Position numbers and translations under genes: made by a program
The notes under the pieces: generated by a model
What the model was told of the DNA's origin: nothing
The model's database searches: none
The model's input: the letters and a program-made list of their open reading frames with translations, nothing else
Source of the DNA: Mitsuokella sp. oral taxon 131 str. W9106
GTDB lineage: Bacteria > Bacillota > Negativicutes > Selenomonadales > Selenomonadaceae
Reading direction: 5' to 3'
Length of the DNA: 64,000 nucleotides
NCBI RefSeq assembly: GCF_000469545.1
Contig: NZ_KI273058.1
Span: 356,754 to 420,753 of the forward strand
Shown here: piece after piece, positions 27,857-37,247 of the stretch
Position numbering within the stretch: position 1 is the first letter of the stretch
Layout of the letters: each line of letters opens with the position of its first letter

Positions 27857-28723
27857 ATGATGAAAGCAGGACAAGTGACAGTGACACTCAGCAATGGCGT
27901 GCGGATGCCGATGGAAGGGTTCGGCGTGTATCAGATCGCGGATCCGGCAGAGTGCGCGCAGATGACGGAAGCGGCGATTCGCTGCGGGTATCGCCTCATC
28001 GATACGGCGGCGTTTTACGGCAACGAAGAATCGGTCGGCGCGGCGATTCGCACGGCGGGGGTACCGCGTGAGGAACTGTTTGTCACGACGAAGCTCTGGG
28101 TTCAGGATATGAGCTACGAAAATGCGGGCAAGGCGTTCGAGACATCGCGCGAAAAGCTTGGGCTCGATTCCATCGACCTCTACCTCATCCATCAGCCGTT
28201 CGGCGATTTCTTCAGTGCATGGCGGCGGCTTGAAGAACTTTACCATGAGGGAAAGGTGCGCGCCATCGGCGTATCAAACTTTTTTCCCGCACAGCTCGCC
28301 AATTTCTGTGAGACGGTTGCCGTCAAGCCCATGGTCAATCAAGTCGAGCTGCATCCGTTCTTCTGTCAGGAAGCGGCACTTGCGACGATGCAATATTACG
28401 GCGTTGCACCGCAGGCTTGGGCGCCGCTTGCGCGCGGCAAGCGCGGCATCTTCGTGCATCCCGTCCTGACGAAGATCGGAGCGCGCTACGGCAAGACCGC
28501 AGCACAGGTCGCACTGCGCTGGAATGTGCAGCGCGGGGTCTCCATCATTCCGAAGTCCGCAAACGAGGAGCGCATGGCGCAAAACCTTGCCATTTGGGAC
28601 TTCCAGTTGACGGATGTCGAGATGGCGGCGATTTCACAGCTGGATATCGGACACAGCGAGATATCGTTCCATGACGATCCCGCCTACGTGCGGCGCATGC
28701 ATGCGCGAAAAATACACGGCTGA
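27857..28723 (+). CDS. Aldo/keto reductase
   Basis: NADPH-dependent TIM-barrel reductase of 288 residues. The catalytic tetrad is visible: Asp in RLIDTAAFYGNE with Tyr in the same segment, Lys in VTTKLWVQD and His in YLIHQPFGD. The cofactor-binding IIPKSANEERMAQN lies near the C-terminus. AAAGGAGGG precedes two adjacent ATGs (27857 and 27860). It resembles bacterial 2,5-diketo-gluconate reductase and methylglyoxal-detoxifying AKRs; substrate is unknown. It is monocistronic and closed by a strong terminator. Confidence 0.93.
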   Translation: MMKAGQVTVTLSNGVRMPMEGFGVYQIADPAECAQMTEAAIRCGYRLIDTAAFYGNEESVGAAIRTAGVPREELFVTTKLWVQDMSYENAGKAFETSREKLGLDSIDLYLIHQPFGDFFSAWRRLEELYHEGKVRAIGVSNFFPAQLANFCETVAVKPMVNQVELHPFFCQEAALATMQYYGVAPQAWAPLARGKRGIFVHPVLTKIGARYGKTAAQVALRWNVQRGVSIIPKSANEERMAQNLAIWDFQLTDVEMAAISQLDIGHSEISFHDDPAYVRRMHARKIHG

Positions 28724-28751
28724 CCATGCGCAGTCATGCCATAGGATAAAC

Positions 28752-28800
28752 GAAAGCCACTCAAAAGCAAGCACGGCGCTTCTTTTTGAGTGGCTCTTTC
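28752..28800. terminator. Bidirectional terminator between the reductase and tRNA-Arg
   Basis: AGCCACTCAAAA (28755-28766) pairs perfectly with TTTTGAGTGGCT (28784-28795). It is flanked by GAAA on the left and CTTTC on the right, and serves the converging reductase and tRNA transcripts. Confidence 0.85.
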
Positions 28801-28851
28801 TATACGACGCGTTCACGCGGACGTTCCTGCGTGAGCTGCATTGCGTCTTGT

Positions 28852-28926
28852 TGGTGCGCTCGGGCAGAGTCGAACTGCCGCTTTCGGCTCCGGAGGCCAA
28901 CGTCCTATCCACTGGACTACGAGCGC
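28852..28926 (-). tRNA. tRNA-Arg, anticodon CCG
   Basis: On the minus strand a full cloverleaf is readable: acceptor GCGCTCG pairing with CGAGCGC, D-stem GTCC/GGAC, anticodon stem TTGGC/GCCGA with loop CTCCGGA (anticodon CCG, codon CGG), T-stem GGCAG/CTGCC with loop TTCGACT, discriminator A and an encoded CCA. It lies between converging genes and shares their terminator. Confidence 0.96.
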
Positions 28927-28959
28927 ATAGGGAAAGTATACTATAGCCTGCAACCGGCG

Positions 28960-30147
28960 TCAAGATTCTTTTGCCGGCGCATGCTTGCGCGCGATCCGAA
29001 ATGCAGCGGTGCCCAAGATGCCGGAGACGATGGATGCAAAGAGGATGCTGATCTTCGCTTGGGCGAGCATGGCTGCGTTGTCAAAGGCGAGAGAGGCGAT
29101 GAAGATCGACATGGTGAAGCCGATGCCGCCAAGCATGCCGGTTGAGACGATTTGGGCCTTTGGCGCGCTGCCGGGGAGAGCGGCGCCAAAGAGCTTGTTC
29201 AAAACGAAGACGGAGCCTGCGATGCCGATGGGCTTGCCGAGACAGAGACCGATGAAGATGCCGAGAAAGATCGGCGAGGCGAGGTCGAACGAGGCGAAGG
29301 AAATTGCGACGCCCGCATTGGCGAGCGCGAAGACCGGCATGATGAAGTATGCCGACCACGGCTCGAGCTGATGCTCAAGCTGATGGAGCAGGGAGTCATC
29401 GGGATCCTCGGCAATCGGAATCGCGATTCCTAGGAGCACGCCAGCGATCGTCGGATGGATGCCCGCATGGAAGAATGCGAGCCATGCAGTGCCGCCTGCG
29501 AGCAGGTAGGCACCCATCGAGCGTACGTCGTAGCGTCCGAGAACGAATGCGGCGGCGAGTGCGAGAATGCCGATGAAGAGCCAAGAGAAGCTCAATGCTG
29601 ATGTGTAAAAGAGCGCGATGACGATGATCGCGCCGAGATCGTCGACGATGGCGAGCGCCGTCAGAAAGACGACGAGACCCAAAGGCGCGGAACGCGCCGC
29701 CATCGTCATGACGCCTAGCGCAAAGGCAATATCCGTCGCCATCGGGATGCCCCAGCCGACAGCCGATGGCGTGCCGCAGTTGATCGCGGTGTATAGGAGC
29801 GCAGGCACGATGATGCCGCCGAGCGCTGCCGTGACGGGAAGCAGCGCAGCGCTTTTCGTGCGCAGCTCGCCGTATAAGAATTCGCGCTTGATCTCAAGTC
29901 CGATCGCGAAGAAGAAAACGCCCATGAGGCCGTCGTTGATCCAGTGCAGCAGCCCAAGCTCAAGGCGGAAGTCGCCGACACGCACGGCGATCGGCGTATG
30001 CAGGATGTGCTCATAGGAAGCCGCGAGCGGTGAATTTGCGAGGAGGATCGCAAGCACCGTGCAGAGGAGCAGCAGGATGCCGCTGCTCGATTCCCAGCGC
30101 AGGAACGTCTGAAATGGTTCGATAAAAAAGCGTAGTTTTTTTCGCAT
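28960..30147 (-). CDS. nhaA: Na+/H+ antiporter NhaA
   Basis: Inner-membrane antiporter exporting Na+ in exchange for protons. The 395-residue length is normal with about 12 membrane segments. The paired transport aspartates lie in LAIVDDLGAI, the conserved ATDIAFALG is present, and the C-terminus carries GIGFTMSIFIASLAF. An AAAGGA site lies 12 bases before the ATG. Two direct repeats lie immediately upstream. NhaA fits an organism facing alkaline or saline stress. Confidence 0.96.
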   Translation of the reverse strand: MRKKLRFFIEPFQTFLRWESSSGILLLLCTVLAILLANSPLAASYEHILHTPIAVRVGDFRLELGLLHWINDGLMGVFFFAIGLEIKREFLYGELRTKSAALLPVTAALGGIIVPALLYTAINCGTPSAVGWGIPMATDIAFALGVMTMAARSAPLGLVVFLTALAIVDDLGAIIVIALFYTSALSFSWLFIGILALAAAFVLGRYDVRSMGAYLLAGGTAWLAFFHAGIHPTIAGVLLGIAIPIAEDPDDSLLHQLEHQLEPWSAYFIMPVFALANAGVAISFASFDLASPIFLGIFIGLCLGKPIGIAGSVFVLNKLFGAALPGSAPKAQIVSTGMLGGIGFTMSIFIASLAFDNAAMLAQAKISILFASIVSGILGTAAFRIARKHAPAKES

Positions 30148-30169
30148 GAAATCGGGAGATCCTTTCGAT

Positions 30170-30193
30170 TAAAGTCTACTGCTAAAGTCTACT
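30170..30193 (-). repeat. Direct repeats upstream of nhaA
   Basis: TAAAGTCTACT occurs at 30170-30180 and 30183-30193 with a 13-bp period (AGTAGACTTTA on the coding strand). They lie between a TTGACT further upstream and the nhaA start and could be regulator sites. Confidence 0.6.
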
Positions 30194-30237
30194 ATAAGGC
30201 GATTGCAGCAGTCAAGCGCATCATCCGAAGGTATTTC

Positions 30238-30284
30238 TTGCGGGAATGCGGGCAGGAATGGTATAATGCGTTTATCGCATTATA
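30238..30284 (+). promoter_or_regulatory. lepA promoter with overlapping inverted repeat
   Basis: TTGCGG (30238-30243) and TATAAT (30262-30267) are 18 bp apart. The -10 is the first part of a perfect 9-bp inverted repeat, TATAATGCG-TTTAT-CGCATTATA (30262-30284). It spans the start site and could be an operator. Confidence 0.6.
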
Positions 30285-30304
30285 CTACGGAAAGGAACGA
30301 AACT

Positions 30305-32101
30305 ATGGCGAAGAAGAACATTCGCAATTTCTCCATCATTGCCCATATCGACCATGGCAAATCGACGATTGCGGATCGTCTCATTGAATACACGGGAACG
30401 CTCAGCGAGCGTGAGATGGAGGCGCAAGTCCTAGACAACATGGAGTTGGAGCGCGAGCGCGGCATCACGATCAAGGCACAGACCGTGCGCCTCGATTACA
30501 AGGGCAAGGACGGGCAGATGTACGAGCTCAACCTCATCGACACGCCGGGGCACGTCGACTTTACCTATGAGGTCTCGCGCAGCCTCGCCGCATGCGAAGG
30601 CGCATTGCTCGTCGTCGACGCAGCGCAGGGCGTCGAGGCGCAGACGCTTGCGAATGTCTACATGGCGATGGAGCACAACCTCGAAATCGTGCCCGTCATC
30701 AACAAGATCGACCTGCCGAGTGCGGATCCCGAACGCGTCAAGCATGAGATCGAGGAGACGATCGGGCTCGACACATCGATTGCCGTCCTCGCGTCGGCGA
30801 AGACGGGCATCGGCATCGAAGCGATACTCGATTCGATCGTCGACTACATCCCTGCGCCTGAGGGGGACGAGCATGCGCCGCTCAAAGCACTTATTTTTGA
30901 TTCGTTCTTTGATTCCTACAAGGGCGTCATCGCACATGTCCGCATCGTTGACGGATATATTGAAACAGGCATGAAGCTCAAGATGATGGCGACGGGCAAG
31001 GTCTTCGAGGTCACGGATGTCGGATGCTTCAAGCCGCAGCCTAAGGACATCGGCCATCTCGGTGTCGGCGAAGTCGGCTTCGTCGCAGGTTCGCTGAAAG
31101 ACGTGCGCGACGTGCGCGTCGGCGATACGATCACCTTGGCAGAAAATCCTGCTGCCGAAGCGCTCCCTGGCTATCGCGGCGTCAATCCAATGGTCTACTG
31201 CGGGCTTTACCCCGTCGAGAGCGCGGATTACGACAACCTGAAAGACGCGCTTGAGAAAATGCAGGTCAACGATGCGGCGCTCGTTTTCGAACCGGAGACG
31301 TCTGTTGCGCTCGGCTTCGGATTCCGCTGCGGATTCCTTGGACTCCTGCACATGGACGTCATCCAGGAACGCCTTGAGCGCGAGTACAACTTGAAGCTCA
31401 TCACGACGGCGCCGTCCGTCATATACCACGTCTACAAGACGGACGGTACGATGGTCGAGGTCAGCAACCCGGCGGAGCTTCCGCCCAAGACGAGGATCGA
31501 TCACATCGAAGAGCCGTACGTCAAGGCGACGGTCATCGTGCCGAGCGATTTCGTCGGCGCCGTCATGGAGATTTCGCAGGAGAAGCGCGGCGAATTCAAG
31601 GGCATGGACTACATCGACACGAACCGCGTGCTGCTCACGTATCATATTCCGCTCAACGAGATCATATTCGACTATTTCGACCGCCTGAAGAGCGCGACGC
31701 GCGGGTACGCTTCGCTCGACTACGAACTCGCAAGCTATCAGACTTCGCGCCTCGTCAAGGTCGATATCCTCCTGAACGGGGAACCCGTCGACGCACTCTC
31801 GACGATCGTGCACAGCGACCGCGCACAGGCACGCGGGCGCCAGCTCGCAGCGAAGCTCAAGGAGCTCATCCCGCAGCAGATGTTCGAGATTCCCATTCAG
31901 GCGGCGATCGGCAGCAAGGTCATCGCGCGCGAGAATGTCCGCGCGCGTCGCAAGGACGTCCTCGCGAAGTGCTACGGCGGCGATATTTCGCGCAAGCGCA
32001 AGCTGCTCGAAAAGCAGAAGGAAGGCAAAAAGCGCATGAAGGCGGTCGGCAGCGTCGAGATTCCGCAGGAGGCGTTCATGGCCATCCTCAAAATCGACTG
32101 A
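30305..32101 (+). CDS. lepA: Elongation factor 4 (LepA)
   Basis: Ribosome-associated GTPase related to EF-G. The 598-residue protein has G1 AHIDHGKST (13-21), the DTPGH G3 motif and NKID G4. EF-G-like domains II, III and V and the unique LepA C-terminal domain ([17 protein letters not shown]) follow. The ATG at 30305 gives the family's standard N-terminus. Its stop overlaps the next start (TGATG), the conserved lepA-hemW pairing of Firmicutes. Confidence 0.98.
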   Translation: MAKKNIRNFSIIAHIDHGKSTIADRLIEYTGTLSEREMEAQVLDNMELERERGITIKAQTVRLDYKGKDGQMYELNLIDTPGHVDFTYEVSRSLAACEGALLVVDAAQGVEAQTLANVYMAMEHNLEIVPVINKIDLPSADPERVKHEIEETIGLDTSIAVLASAKTGIGIEAILDSIVDYIPAPEGDEHAPLKALIFDSFFDSYKGVIAHVRIVDGYIETGMKLKMMATGKVFEVTDVGCFKPQPKDIGHLGVGEVGFVAGSLKDVRDVRVGDTITLAENPAAEALPGYRGVNPMVYCGLYPVESADYDNLKDALEKMQVNDAALVFEPETSVALGFGFRCGFLGLLHMDVIQERLEREYNLKLITTAPSVIYHVYKTDGTMVEVSNPAELPPKTRIDHIEEPYVKATVIVPSDFVGAVMEISQEKRGEFKGMDYIDTNRVLLTYHIPLNEIIFDYFDRLKSATRGYASLDYELASYQTSRLVKVDILLNGEPVDALSTIVHSDRAQARGRQLAAKLKELIPQQMFEIPIQAAIGSKVIARENVRARRKDVLAKCYGGDISRKRKLLEKQKEGKKRMKAVGSVEIPQEAFMAILKID

Positions 32102-33288
32102 TGGCGAGCCCGTCGAAAGGGGGAGGCGCAATCCCAAAGCGATGGGGCGTCTACGTCCACATCCCGTTTTGCCGTCAGAAATGCTTTTACTGCGATTTCG
32201 CGTCATTCGCAGGGCGCGAGCGCGATGAAGCGCCGTATATCCGCGCACTGTGCGGTGAGCTTCGGCGTGAGGGCGCGCTTTATCGCAGTCGGTGGGGGGC
32301 ACCCGCGACCGTTTACATCGGCGGCGGCACGCCGAGCGTCCTGCCGCTCCACTTGATGGAAGAGCTTCTCGTAAATTTGCGGGAAGTTCTTTTTATGGGC
32401 GACCCATCCGCGATGGAGGCCGTCGAGTTTACCATCGAGTGCAATCCTGGCACGGTGAGCGAAGCGGGATTTCGCCTTATGCGGCAAGGCGGCGTCAATC
32501 GCCTTTCCTTTGGCGTGCAGACGTTTGATGATGCCCTCCTGGAATCTATCGGGCGCATCCATACGGCGCGCGATGCGCGGCAGGGCATCGAATGGGCGCG
32601 GGCGGCAGGCTTTCGGAATATCAGCATGGATCTCATCTACGGCCTTCCGACGCAGACGCTTGCGGGCTTTCGGCGGGACATGGAGCAGATGCTCGCGCTC
32701 GTGCCCGCGCATATTTCCGTTTACGGCCTGCAAGTCGAAAGCGGCACCGTTTTTGCGCGGTGGCAGGAGGGGGGAAAGCTCCTGCTGCCGGATGAAGCGG
32801 AGTGCGAGGCGATGTACGACCTCATGGCCTCGCGCCTGCCTGCGAAAGGGTACGAGCGATACGAGATCTCGAACTTCGCAAAAGCGGGCTGCGAGAGCCG
32901 CCATAACCTCTCGTATTGGCAGGACGTTCCCTATCTCGGACTGGGCGCAGCGGCGCATTCGTACCTCGATGGGCAGCGCTACGGCAATGCGGAGCAGATC
33001 GAAGCCTACCTCGACGGCGCGGCGGACGGCTCGGCACGCCGGGAGGAAGAGCCTGCGACGCGCGAGATCCAGATGGAAGAGTTCGCCTTTCTCGCCCTGC
33101 GCACGTCGCAAGGCATCGAAAAGGAGCGCTTCCAAAAGAAATTCGGCGCGACGCTCGACGCAGTCTACGCCGAAGCGATCCATGCGATGAAAAAAAAAGG
33201 ATTGCTGCACGAAAGCAAGACGCACGTCACGCTTACACCTCGTGGCATGAAATACGGCAATCTCGTCTTTGCGGCATTTTTGCTTTAA
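32101..33288 (+). CDS. hemW: Radical SAM protein HemW
   Basis: A 395-residue radical SAM protein with the iron-sulfur motif C24-x3-C28-x2-C31 (HIPFCRQKCFYCDF), followed by GGGTPS and a HemN C-terminal domain. HemW was long annotated as oxygen-independent coproporphyrinogen oxidase and is now considered a heme chaperone. The ATG overlaps the lepA stop by one base, so translation is coupled. In many Firmicutes hrcA and heat-shock genes follow; they do not here. Confidence 0.94.
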   Translation: MASPSKGGGAIPKRWGVYVHIPFCRQKCFYCDFASFAGRERDEAPYIRALCGELRREGALYRSRWGAPATVYIGGGTPSVLPLHLMEELLVNLREVLFMGDPSAMEAVEFTIECNPGTVSEAGFRLMRQGGVNRLSFGVQTFDDALLESIGRIHTARDARQGIEWARAAGFRNISMDLIYGLPTQTLAGFRRDMEQMLALVPAHISVYGLQVESGTVFARWQEGGKLLLPDEAECEAMYDLMASRLPAKGYERYEISNFAKAGCESRHNLSYWQDVPYLGLGAAAHSYLDGQRYGNAEQIEAYLDGAADGSARREEEPATREIQMEEFAFLALRTSQGIEKERFQKKFGATLDAVYAEAIHAMKKKGLLHESKTHVTLTPRGMKYGNLVFAAFLL

Positions 33289-33387
33289 GCGGGCACACGA
33301 GACATAGAACGTTTTGCATGCGATTGTATTTTAGTCACAGAAAACGCAGGCGCAAGCGCGTATCCTAAAGAATGGGAAGGGATGAAC

Positions 33388-33756
33388 ATGAACAAAATTC
33401 AAATCAAGCGCGTCTATGCAGCCCCCGAAGAGTCGGACGGCGTGCGCGTCCTTTGCGACCGTCTTTGGCCGCGCGGCGTCAAGAAGGACGCCCTGAAGTA
33501 CGACGTTTGGGCGAAAGAAATCACGCCGTCGCCAGAGATCCGCAAGCTTTGGCATCACGGCGAGATGCCGTACGAAGGGTTCTCGGAGGCGTACATCGAG
33601 GAGCTCGACGCGAGCGACGGTGCAGCGGCATTCGTGAAAAAGTGCAGGGGCTGGCTCGCTGATCGGAACGTCACATTGCTCTACGGCGCGAAGAATGAGC
33701 AGGAAAATCACGCGCTCGTCCTACAGGCGTGGCTCGGCCGCAAGGTCAAGGAATAA
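33388..33756 (+). CDS. DUF488 family protein (YeaO-like)
   Basis: A 122-residue protein of the DUF488 family, recognised from the VLCDRLWPRGVKK motif near the N-terminus, the WHHGE segment and the LLYGAKNEQENHA region. The second ATG (33388) has better spacing from GAAGG than the first (33382). Function is unproven in the family. It lies directly upstream of a glutaredoxin-like gene, with 44 bp between. Confidence 0.85.
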   Translation: MNKIQIKRVYAAPEESDGVRVLCDRLWPRGVKKDALKYDVWAKEITPSPEIRKLWHHGEMPYEGFSEAYIEELDASDGAAAFVKKCRGWLADRNVTLLYGAKNEQENHALVLQAWLGRKVKE

Positions 33757-33800
33757 AACGCTGGACAATGGATGGACTGGGAAAGGAAAGAAAAGGCGAC

Positions 33801-34085
33801 ATGAAGAAAATTACGATGATTCAAATGGAAGGCTGCCCTTACTGCAGGAATGCGCTTCGCGCAATCGAGGCGCTGCGCGGCGAGAACGCGCAGTACGCCG
33901 CGGTCGAGATCGAGCACATCGACGAGAATGGGACGCCGGAAAAGACGAAGCCGTTTGCTGGACAGTATTATTACGTGCCGAGCCTCTTTGTGGGCGGCGA
34001 GAAGATTTACGAAGCGCAGCCCGGACACGATTACGCTACGGTCAAGGCGGGTGTCGGGAAAGCGTTTGCTGCGGCGATTGCCTGA
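33801..34085 (+). CDS. Glutaredoxin-like protein
   Basis: A 94-residue thioredoxin-fold protein with an N-terminal redox motif C12-P-Y-C15 in the first strand-helix turn. A cis-Pro segment YYVPSLFVGG and a C-terminal helix complete the fold. It should act in thiol-disulfide exchange in the cytoplasm. The ATG follows an AAAAGG site. Neighbouring genes share the strand with short gaps and may be co-transcribed. Confidence 0.88.
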   Translation: MKKITMIQMEGCPYCRNALRAIEALRGENAQYAAVEIEHIDENGTPEKTKPFAGQYYYVPSLFVGGEKIYEAQPGHDYATVKAGVGKAFAAAIA

Positions 34086-34112
34086 AGCCAGTTTTTCGGA
34101 GGAGCATTTATT

Positions 34113-34808
34113 TTGAGCATGAAGGTCAAGCTGCTGGAGTACACGCCGGAGCCGGAGCGCGTCGTTGCGATGGCGGCGCGTCTCTGCTACTCGGCGATTG
34201 GGGCGGAGGAACTCGCAGAGCGGCTCAGTGAGGAAAAAGTGCGCGAGATGGTGCGCAAGATGGTGAAGCTTGGTCATGCCTCAACGATCGAGCACGTTTC
34301 GTTTACATTCGGCATCGAAGGCGTGAGCCGCGTGCTCACGCATCAGCTCGTACGCCACCGCATCGCCTCGTACGATCAGCAGTCGCAGCGATACGTTGCG
34401 TCGCATGGGTTCCAGTACATCACGCCGCCGACTATCGCAGGGAATCCCGCCGCGAGCGAAAAGTTCACGGCGCTCATGGAGGAGATTCGCCGCGCCTACG
34501 ATGCGCTTACAGAGCTTGGCGTGCCGAAGGAGGATGCGCGCTACGTCCTCGCCAATGCCGCCGAGACGAAGATCCTCGTGACGATGAACGCACGGTCCCT
34601 GCTGCATTTCTTCAACCTTCGCTGCTGCAACCGCGCTCAGTGGGAGATTCGTGATATGGCATACAGGATGCTCGCCGAGGTCAAGCGGGTCGCGCCGACG
34701 CTCTTTCGCAATGCGGGCGCGAGCTGCGTCAACACGGGACGCTGTCCCGAGGGCGATATGACGTGCGGAAAGTTTGCCGAGATGATGAAGCTGCGCGAGA
34801 AGGATTGA
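34113..34808 (+). CDS. thyX: Flavin-dependent thymidylate synthase ThyX
   Basis: Converts dUMP to dTMP using methylene-tetrahydrofolate, NADPH and FAD, and replaces ThyA. The 231-residue protein has the diagnostic ThyX signature [14 protein letters not shown] (residues 81-94). A TTG start at 34113 lies eight bases from GGAGGAG, whereas the ATG at 34119 is too far. It sits upstream of rlmB-yacP-sigH, a recurrent Firmicute neighbourhood. Confidence 0.96.
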   Translation: MSMKVKLLEYTPEPERVVAMAARLCYSAIGAEELAERLSEEKVREMVRKMVKLGHASTIEHVSFTFGIEGVSRVLTHQLVRHRIASYDQQSQRYVASHGFQYITPPTIAGNPAASEKFTALMEEIRRAYDALTELGVPKEDARYVLANAAETKILVTMNARSLLHFFNLRCCNRAQWEIRDMAYRMLAEVKRVAPTLFRNAGASCVNTGRCPEGDMTCGKFAEMMKLREKD

Positions 34809-34817
34809 CGAATCAGG

Positions 34818-35615
34818 ATGGATGCGAGAAAGCGGCGCGCGAAACCGACGCGCGGAGAACAAAATGCGCTTCCCGACGATGTGCTCATCGGGCGAAATGC
34901 CGTTGCGGAAGCATTGAAAGCAGGGCGCTCCATCAATCGCCTGCTCCTTGCGGGCGGCGACAGGGATGGATCGGTTGCGGAGATTCGCGCGCTCGCAAAG
35001 GAGCGCGGCGCCATCTGCCAAACGGTCGAGCGTGCGAAAATCGAGGCGATTGCGGGTGGCCTTCGCCATCAAGGCGTACTCGCCTACGTCGCGCCCGTCG
35101 CTTACGCGGAGCTTGACGATATCCTCGCAGCGGCGGAGGAAAAGGGCGAGCCGCCGTTTCTCCTGCTCCTCGACGAGCTCGAGGATCCGCATAATCTCGG
35201 CGCGCTCCTGCGCACGGCGGATGCGACGGGCGTGCACGGCGTGCTCATTCCAAAGCGGCGAAGCGTGCCGCTCACGGCGACGGTCGCGAAGACGTCGGCC
35301 GGCGCGGTCGAGTACGTGCCTGTCGCGCGCGTCGGCAACATCGCGCAAACCCTCAAAATGCTAAAGGAAAAGGGCTTTTGGGTCGCGGGGGCGGATATGG
35401 ACGGTCCAGCGACGTGCTGGGAAGCCGACCTCACGGGTGCGCTCGTCCTCGTCGTCGGCAGTGAGGGGCATGGCATGAGCCGCCTCACGCGGGAGCTCTG
35501 CGACTTTGTCGTGCGCATGCCGATGGTCGGCAGGATCAACTCGCTCAACGCCTCGGTCGCAGGCTCGATTCTCCTCTACGAGTCCATGCGGCAGCGTCTT
35601 GCGAAGAAGGCATAG
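34818..35615 (+). CDS. rlmB: 23S rRNA (guanosine-2'-O)-methyltransferase RlmB
   Basis: SPOUT-class methyltransferase modifying 23S rRNA. The 265-residue protein has an N-terminal L30e-like substrate domain (about 20-100) and a C-terminal trefoil-knot domain with the three family motifs: NLGALLRTAD, LVVGSEGHGMSRL and NSLNASVAGSILLYE. The first residues are very basic. It starts nine bases after thyX. TrmH-type tRNA methyltransferases are the alternative, but the operon with yacP and sigH supports RlmB. Confidence 0.94.
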   Translation: MDARKRRAKPTRGEQNALPDDVLIGRNAVAEALKAGRSINRLLLAGGDRDGSVAEIRALAKERGAICQTVERAKIEAIAGGLRHQGVLAYVAPVAYAELDDILAAAEEKGEPPFLLLLDELEDPHNLGALLRTADATGVHGVLIPKRRSVPLTATVAKTSAGAVEYVPVARVGNIAQTLKMLKEKGFWVAGADMDGPATCWEADLTGALVLVVGSEGHGMSRLTRELCDFVVRMPMVGRINSLNASVAGSILLYESMRQRLAKKA

Positions 35616-35616
35616 C

Positions 35617-36156
35617 ATGGCGAAGAAAAAGAGGGAATGCTACATTCTCGATGGATATAACATCATCCACGCATGGCCGGAACTCAGGAAGCGGAGCGGG
35701 AACCTTGCGGAAGCACGCCTTGCACTCGTGCATGAGATGGCGGAGTACGGTGCGTTTGAGTCCTTTGACATGATGATCGTATTCGATGCGATGTTCACGG
35801 AAGACGAGGGACACGAGGAGATGGTCAATGCGCATACGCATGTGATTTACACGAGGGCGGGCGAGACGGCGGACAGCCGCATCGAGCGGCTCGCCTACGA
35901 CCTCGTGCGGGCGGGGCGCGAGGTGCACGTCGTCACGTCGGACGGGGCGGAACAGAGCGTCATCCTCGGTGCGGGTGCGTATCGGATTCCCGCGCCTGCA
36001 TTTCGGAAGACCGTCCGCCGGACGCAGGAGCAGCTGCGGCGCGAATTCGTCGGAAAGACGGCTGCGACGCCGACGGTCGCGCGCCTTGACGTATCGGAGC
36101 GACTCGACGCCGCGACGGCAGCAAGGCTCGATGCGCTCCGCAAGGAGAAGGACTAA
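35617..36156 (+). CDS. NYN domain ribonuclease YacP/Rae1
   Basis: A 179-residue PIN-like NYN nuclease: ILDGYNIIHAW opens the fold with the catalytic Asp-Gly-Tyr-Asn, VFDAMF supplies a second acid, and VVTSDGAEQ a third. Bacillus Rae1 (YacP) cleaves mRNA in translating ribosomes. The gene begins one base after the rlmB stop and precedes sigH, the conserved order rlmB-yacP-sigH. Confidence 0.9.
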   Translation: MAKKKRECYILDGYNIIHAWPELRKRSGNLAEARLALVHEMAEYGAFESFDMMIVFDAMFTEDEGHEEMVNAHTHVIYTRAGETADSRIERLAYDLVRAGREVHVVTSDGAEQSVILGAGAYRIPAPAFRKTVRRTQEQLRREFVGKTAATPTVARLDVSERLDAATAARLDALRKEKD

Positions 36157-36168
36157 AGTGGTGCTGTC

Positions 36169-36197
36169 TTGACGTGACTTTTTAAGAAGAGTATAAT
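36169..36197 (+). promoter_or_regulatory. Promoter of sigH
   Basis: TTGACG and TATAAT are exactly 17 bp apart, just after the yacP stop. sigH therefore has its own sigma-A promoter. Confidence 0.8.
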
Positions 36198-36243
36198 GCT
36201 TGAAGTAATGCAGGGACCAAGGGACTCAGCAGAGGGGGCAGCA

Positions 36244-36990
36244 ATGGAAGCAGATCCGAATGTAGGCACGATGGACGATTTGTACCGTGCCTATGAAAAT
36301 CTTACGGATGAGGAAATTCTGCTGATTATCCGCGAAACGAATGACAGGCTGGCGCTCGATTACCTCATCGGAAAGTATCGGACGTTTGTCCGCGCAAAGG
36401 CGCGGTCGTACTTTCTGATCGGCGCGGATCGCGAGGACATCATTCAAGAAGGCATGATTGGCTTTTACAAGGCGATCCGCGATTTCCGCAAGGACAAGCT
36501 GTCCTCTTTCCGCGCGTTTGCAGAGCTGTGCGTGACGCGTCAGATCATCACGGCGATCAAGACGGCGACGCGGCAGAAACATATCCCGCTCAACACGTAT
36601 GTATCGCTCAACAAGCCGATTTACGACGAGGACTCCGACCGCACGCTCCTCGATGTCATCTCGGGCATCAAGGTCGCCGATCCGGAGGAACTCGTCATCA
36701 GCCAAGAGGAGTTTCTCGATATTGAGAGAAAGATGGAAGAGATTCTCTCCGACCTCGAATGGAAAGTGCTCATGAGCTATCTCGATGGCAAGTCGTACCA
36801 AGAGATTGCCGAGAACCTCGACCGCCATGTGAAGTCGATTGACAACGCGCTTCAGCGCGTCAAGCGCAAGCTCGAAAAATACATGGAAAACCGCACGGAC
36901 GACCTCGACCTCTCGACGATATACCGCGGACTGTCCTCCATCAATCGCCGCCTGCGCGGCGTCGTGGATGACGACGGCATGAAGCATTAA
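36244..36990 (+). CDS. sigH: RNA polymerase sigma factor SigH (sigma-70 family)
   Basis: A 248-residue sigma factor of the SigH/Spo0H type. Region 2 contains DREDIIQEGMIGFYKAIRDF and the core-binding/-10 helices, and region 4 contains the helix-turn-helix SYQEIAENLDRHVKSIDNALQRVKRKL. The ATG at 36244 follows AGAGGGGG by five bases; the upstream ATG at 36196 lies inside the -10 hexamer and cannot be used. In Bacillus, SigH drives early sporulation and competence. With comEA and comEC in the same window, a role in competence is a reasonable inference. Confidence 0.92.
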   Translation: MEADPNVGTMDDLYRAYENLTDEEILLIIRETNDRLALDYLIGKYRTFVRAKARSYFLIGADREDIIQEGMIGFYKAIRDFRKDKLSSFRAFAELCVTRQIITAIKTATRQKHIPLNTYVSLNKPIYDEDSDRTLLDVISGIKVADPEELVISQEEFLDIERKMEEILSDLEWKVLMSYLDGKSYQEIAENLDRHVKSIDNALQRVKRKLEKYMENRTDDLDLSTIYRGLSSINRRLRGVVDDDGMKH

Positions 36991-36994
36991 GCGG

Positions 36995-37028
36995 AAAAGG
37001 CCTCCCAACGCCATTTGGGAGGCCTTTT
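36995..37028 (+). terminator. rho-independent terminator after sigH
   Basis: AAAAGGCCTCCCAA pairs perfectly with TTGGGAGGCCTTTT around CGCCAT. The following 150 bp up to the next promoter show no other feature. Confidence 0.9.
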
Positions 37029-37182
37029 CGTGTATCGGGCCGAAACACCGTTGCGTGCGGGATCAAAAAGACGAGGGCGAACAGCAGGTCCCGCCTGCCA
37101 ACCAGGACGAAAAGGCGGAAGCAGATGCATCGAAGGCGTAATTCGGCGCAAGCAGATATCGTAGCTCGTTGCGGACATGCGC

Positions 37183-37211
37183 TTGACAGGTGCGCTCGTT
37201 TGTCTTAGAAT
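37183..37211 (+). promoter_or_regulatory. Promoter of the first cobalamin riboswitch
   Basis: TTGACA and TAGAAT are separated by 17 bp. Confidence 0.75.
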
Positions 37212-37247
37212 AGAGCCAAAATTTATTTTAGGAAAATTTATATGGAG

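Noticed and set aside
30431..32302. Long minus-strand frame (623 codons) opposite lepA
   Set aside because: Same explanation: the sequence is Asp/Arg/Leu-rich with no domain, and LepA on the other strand is certain.
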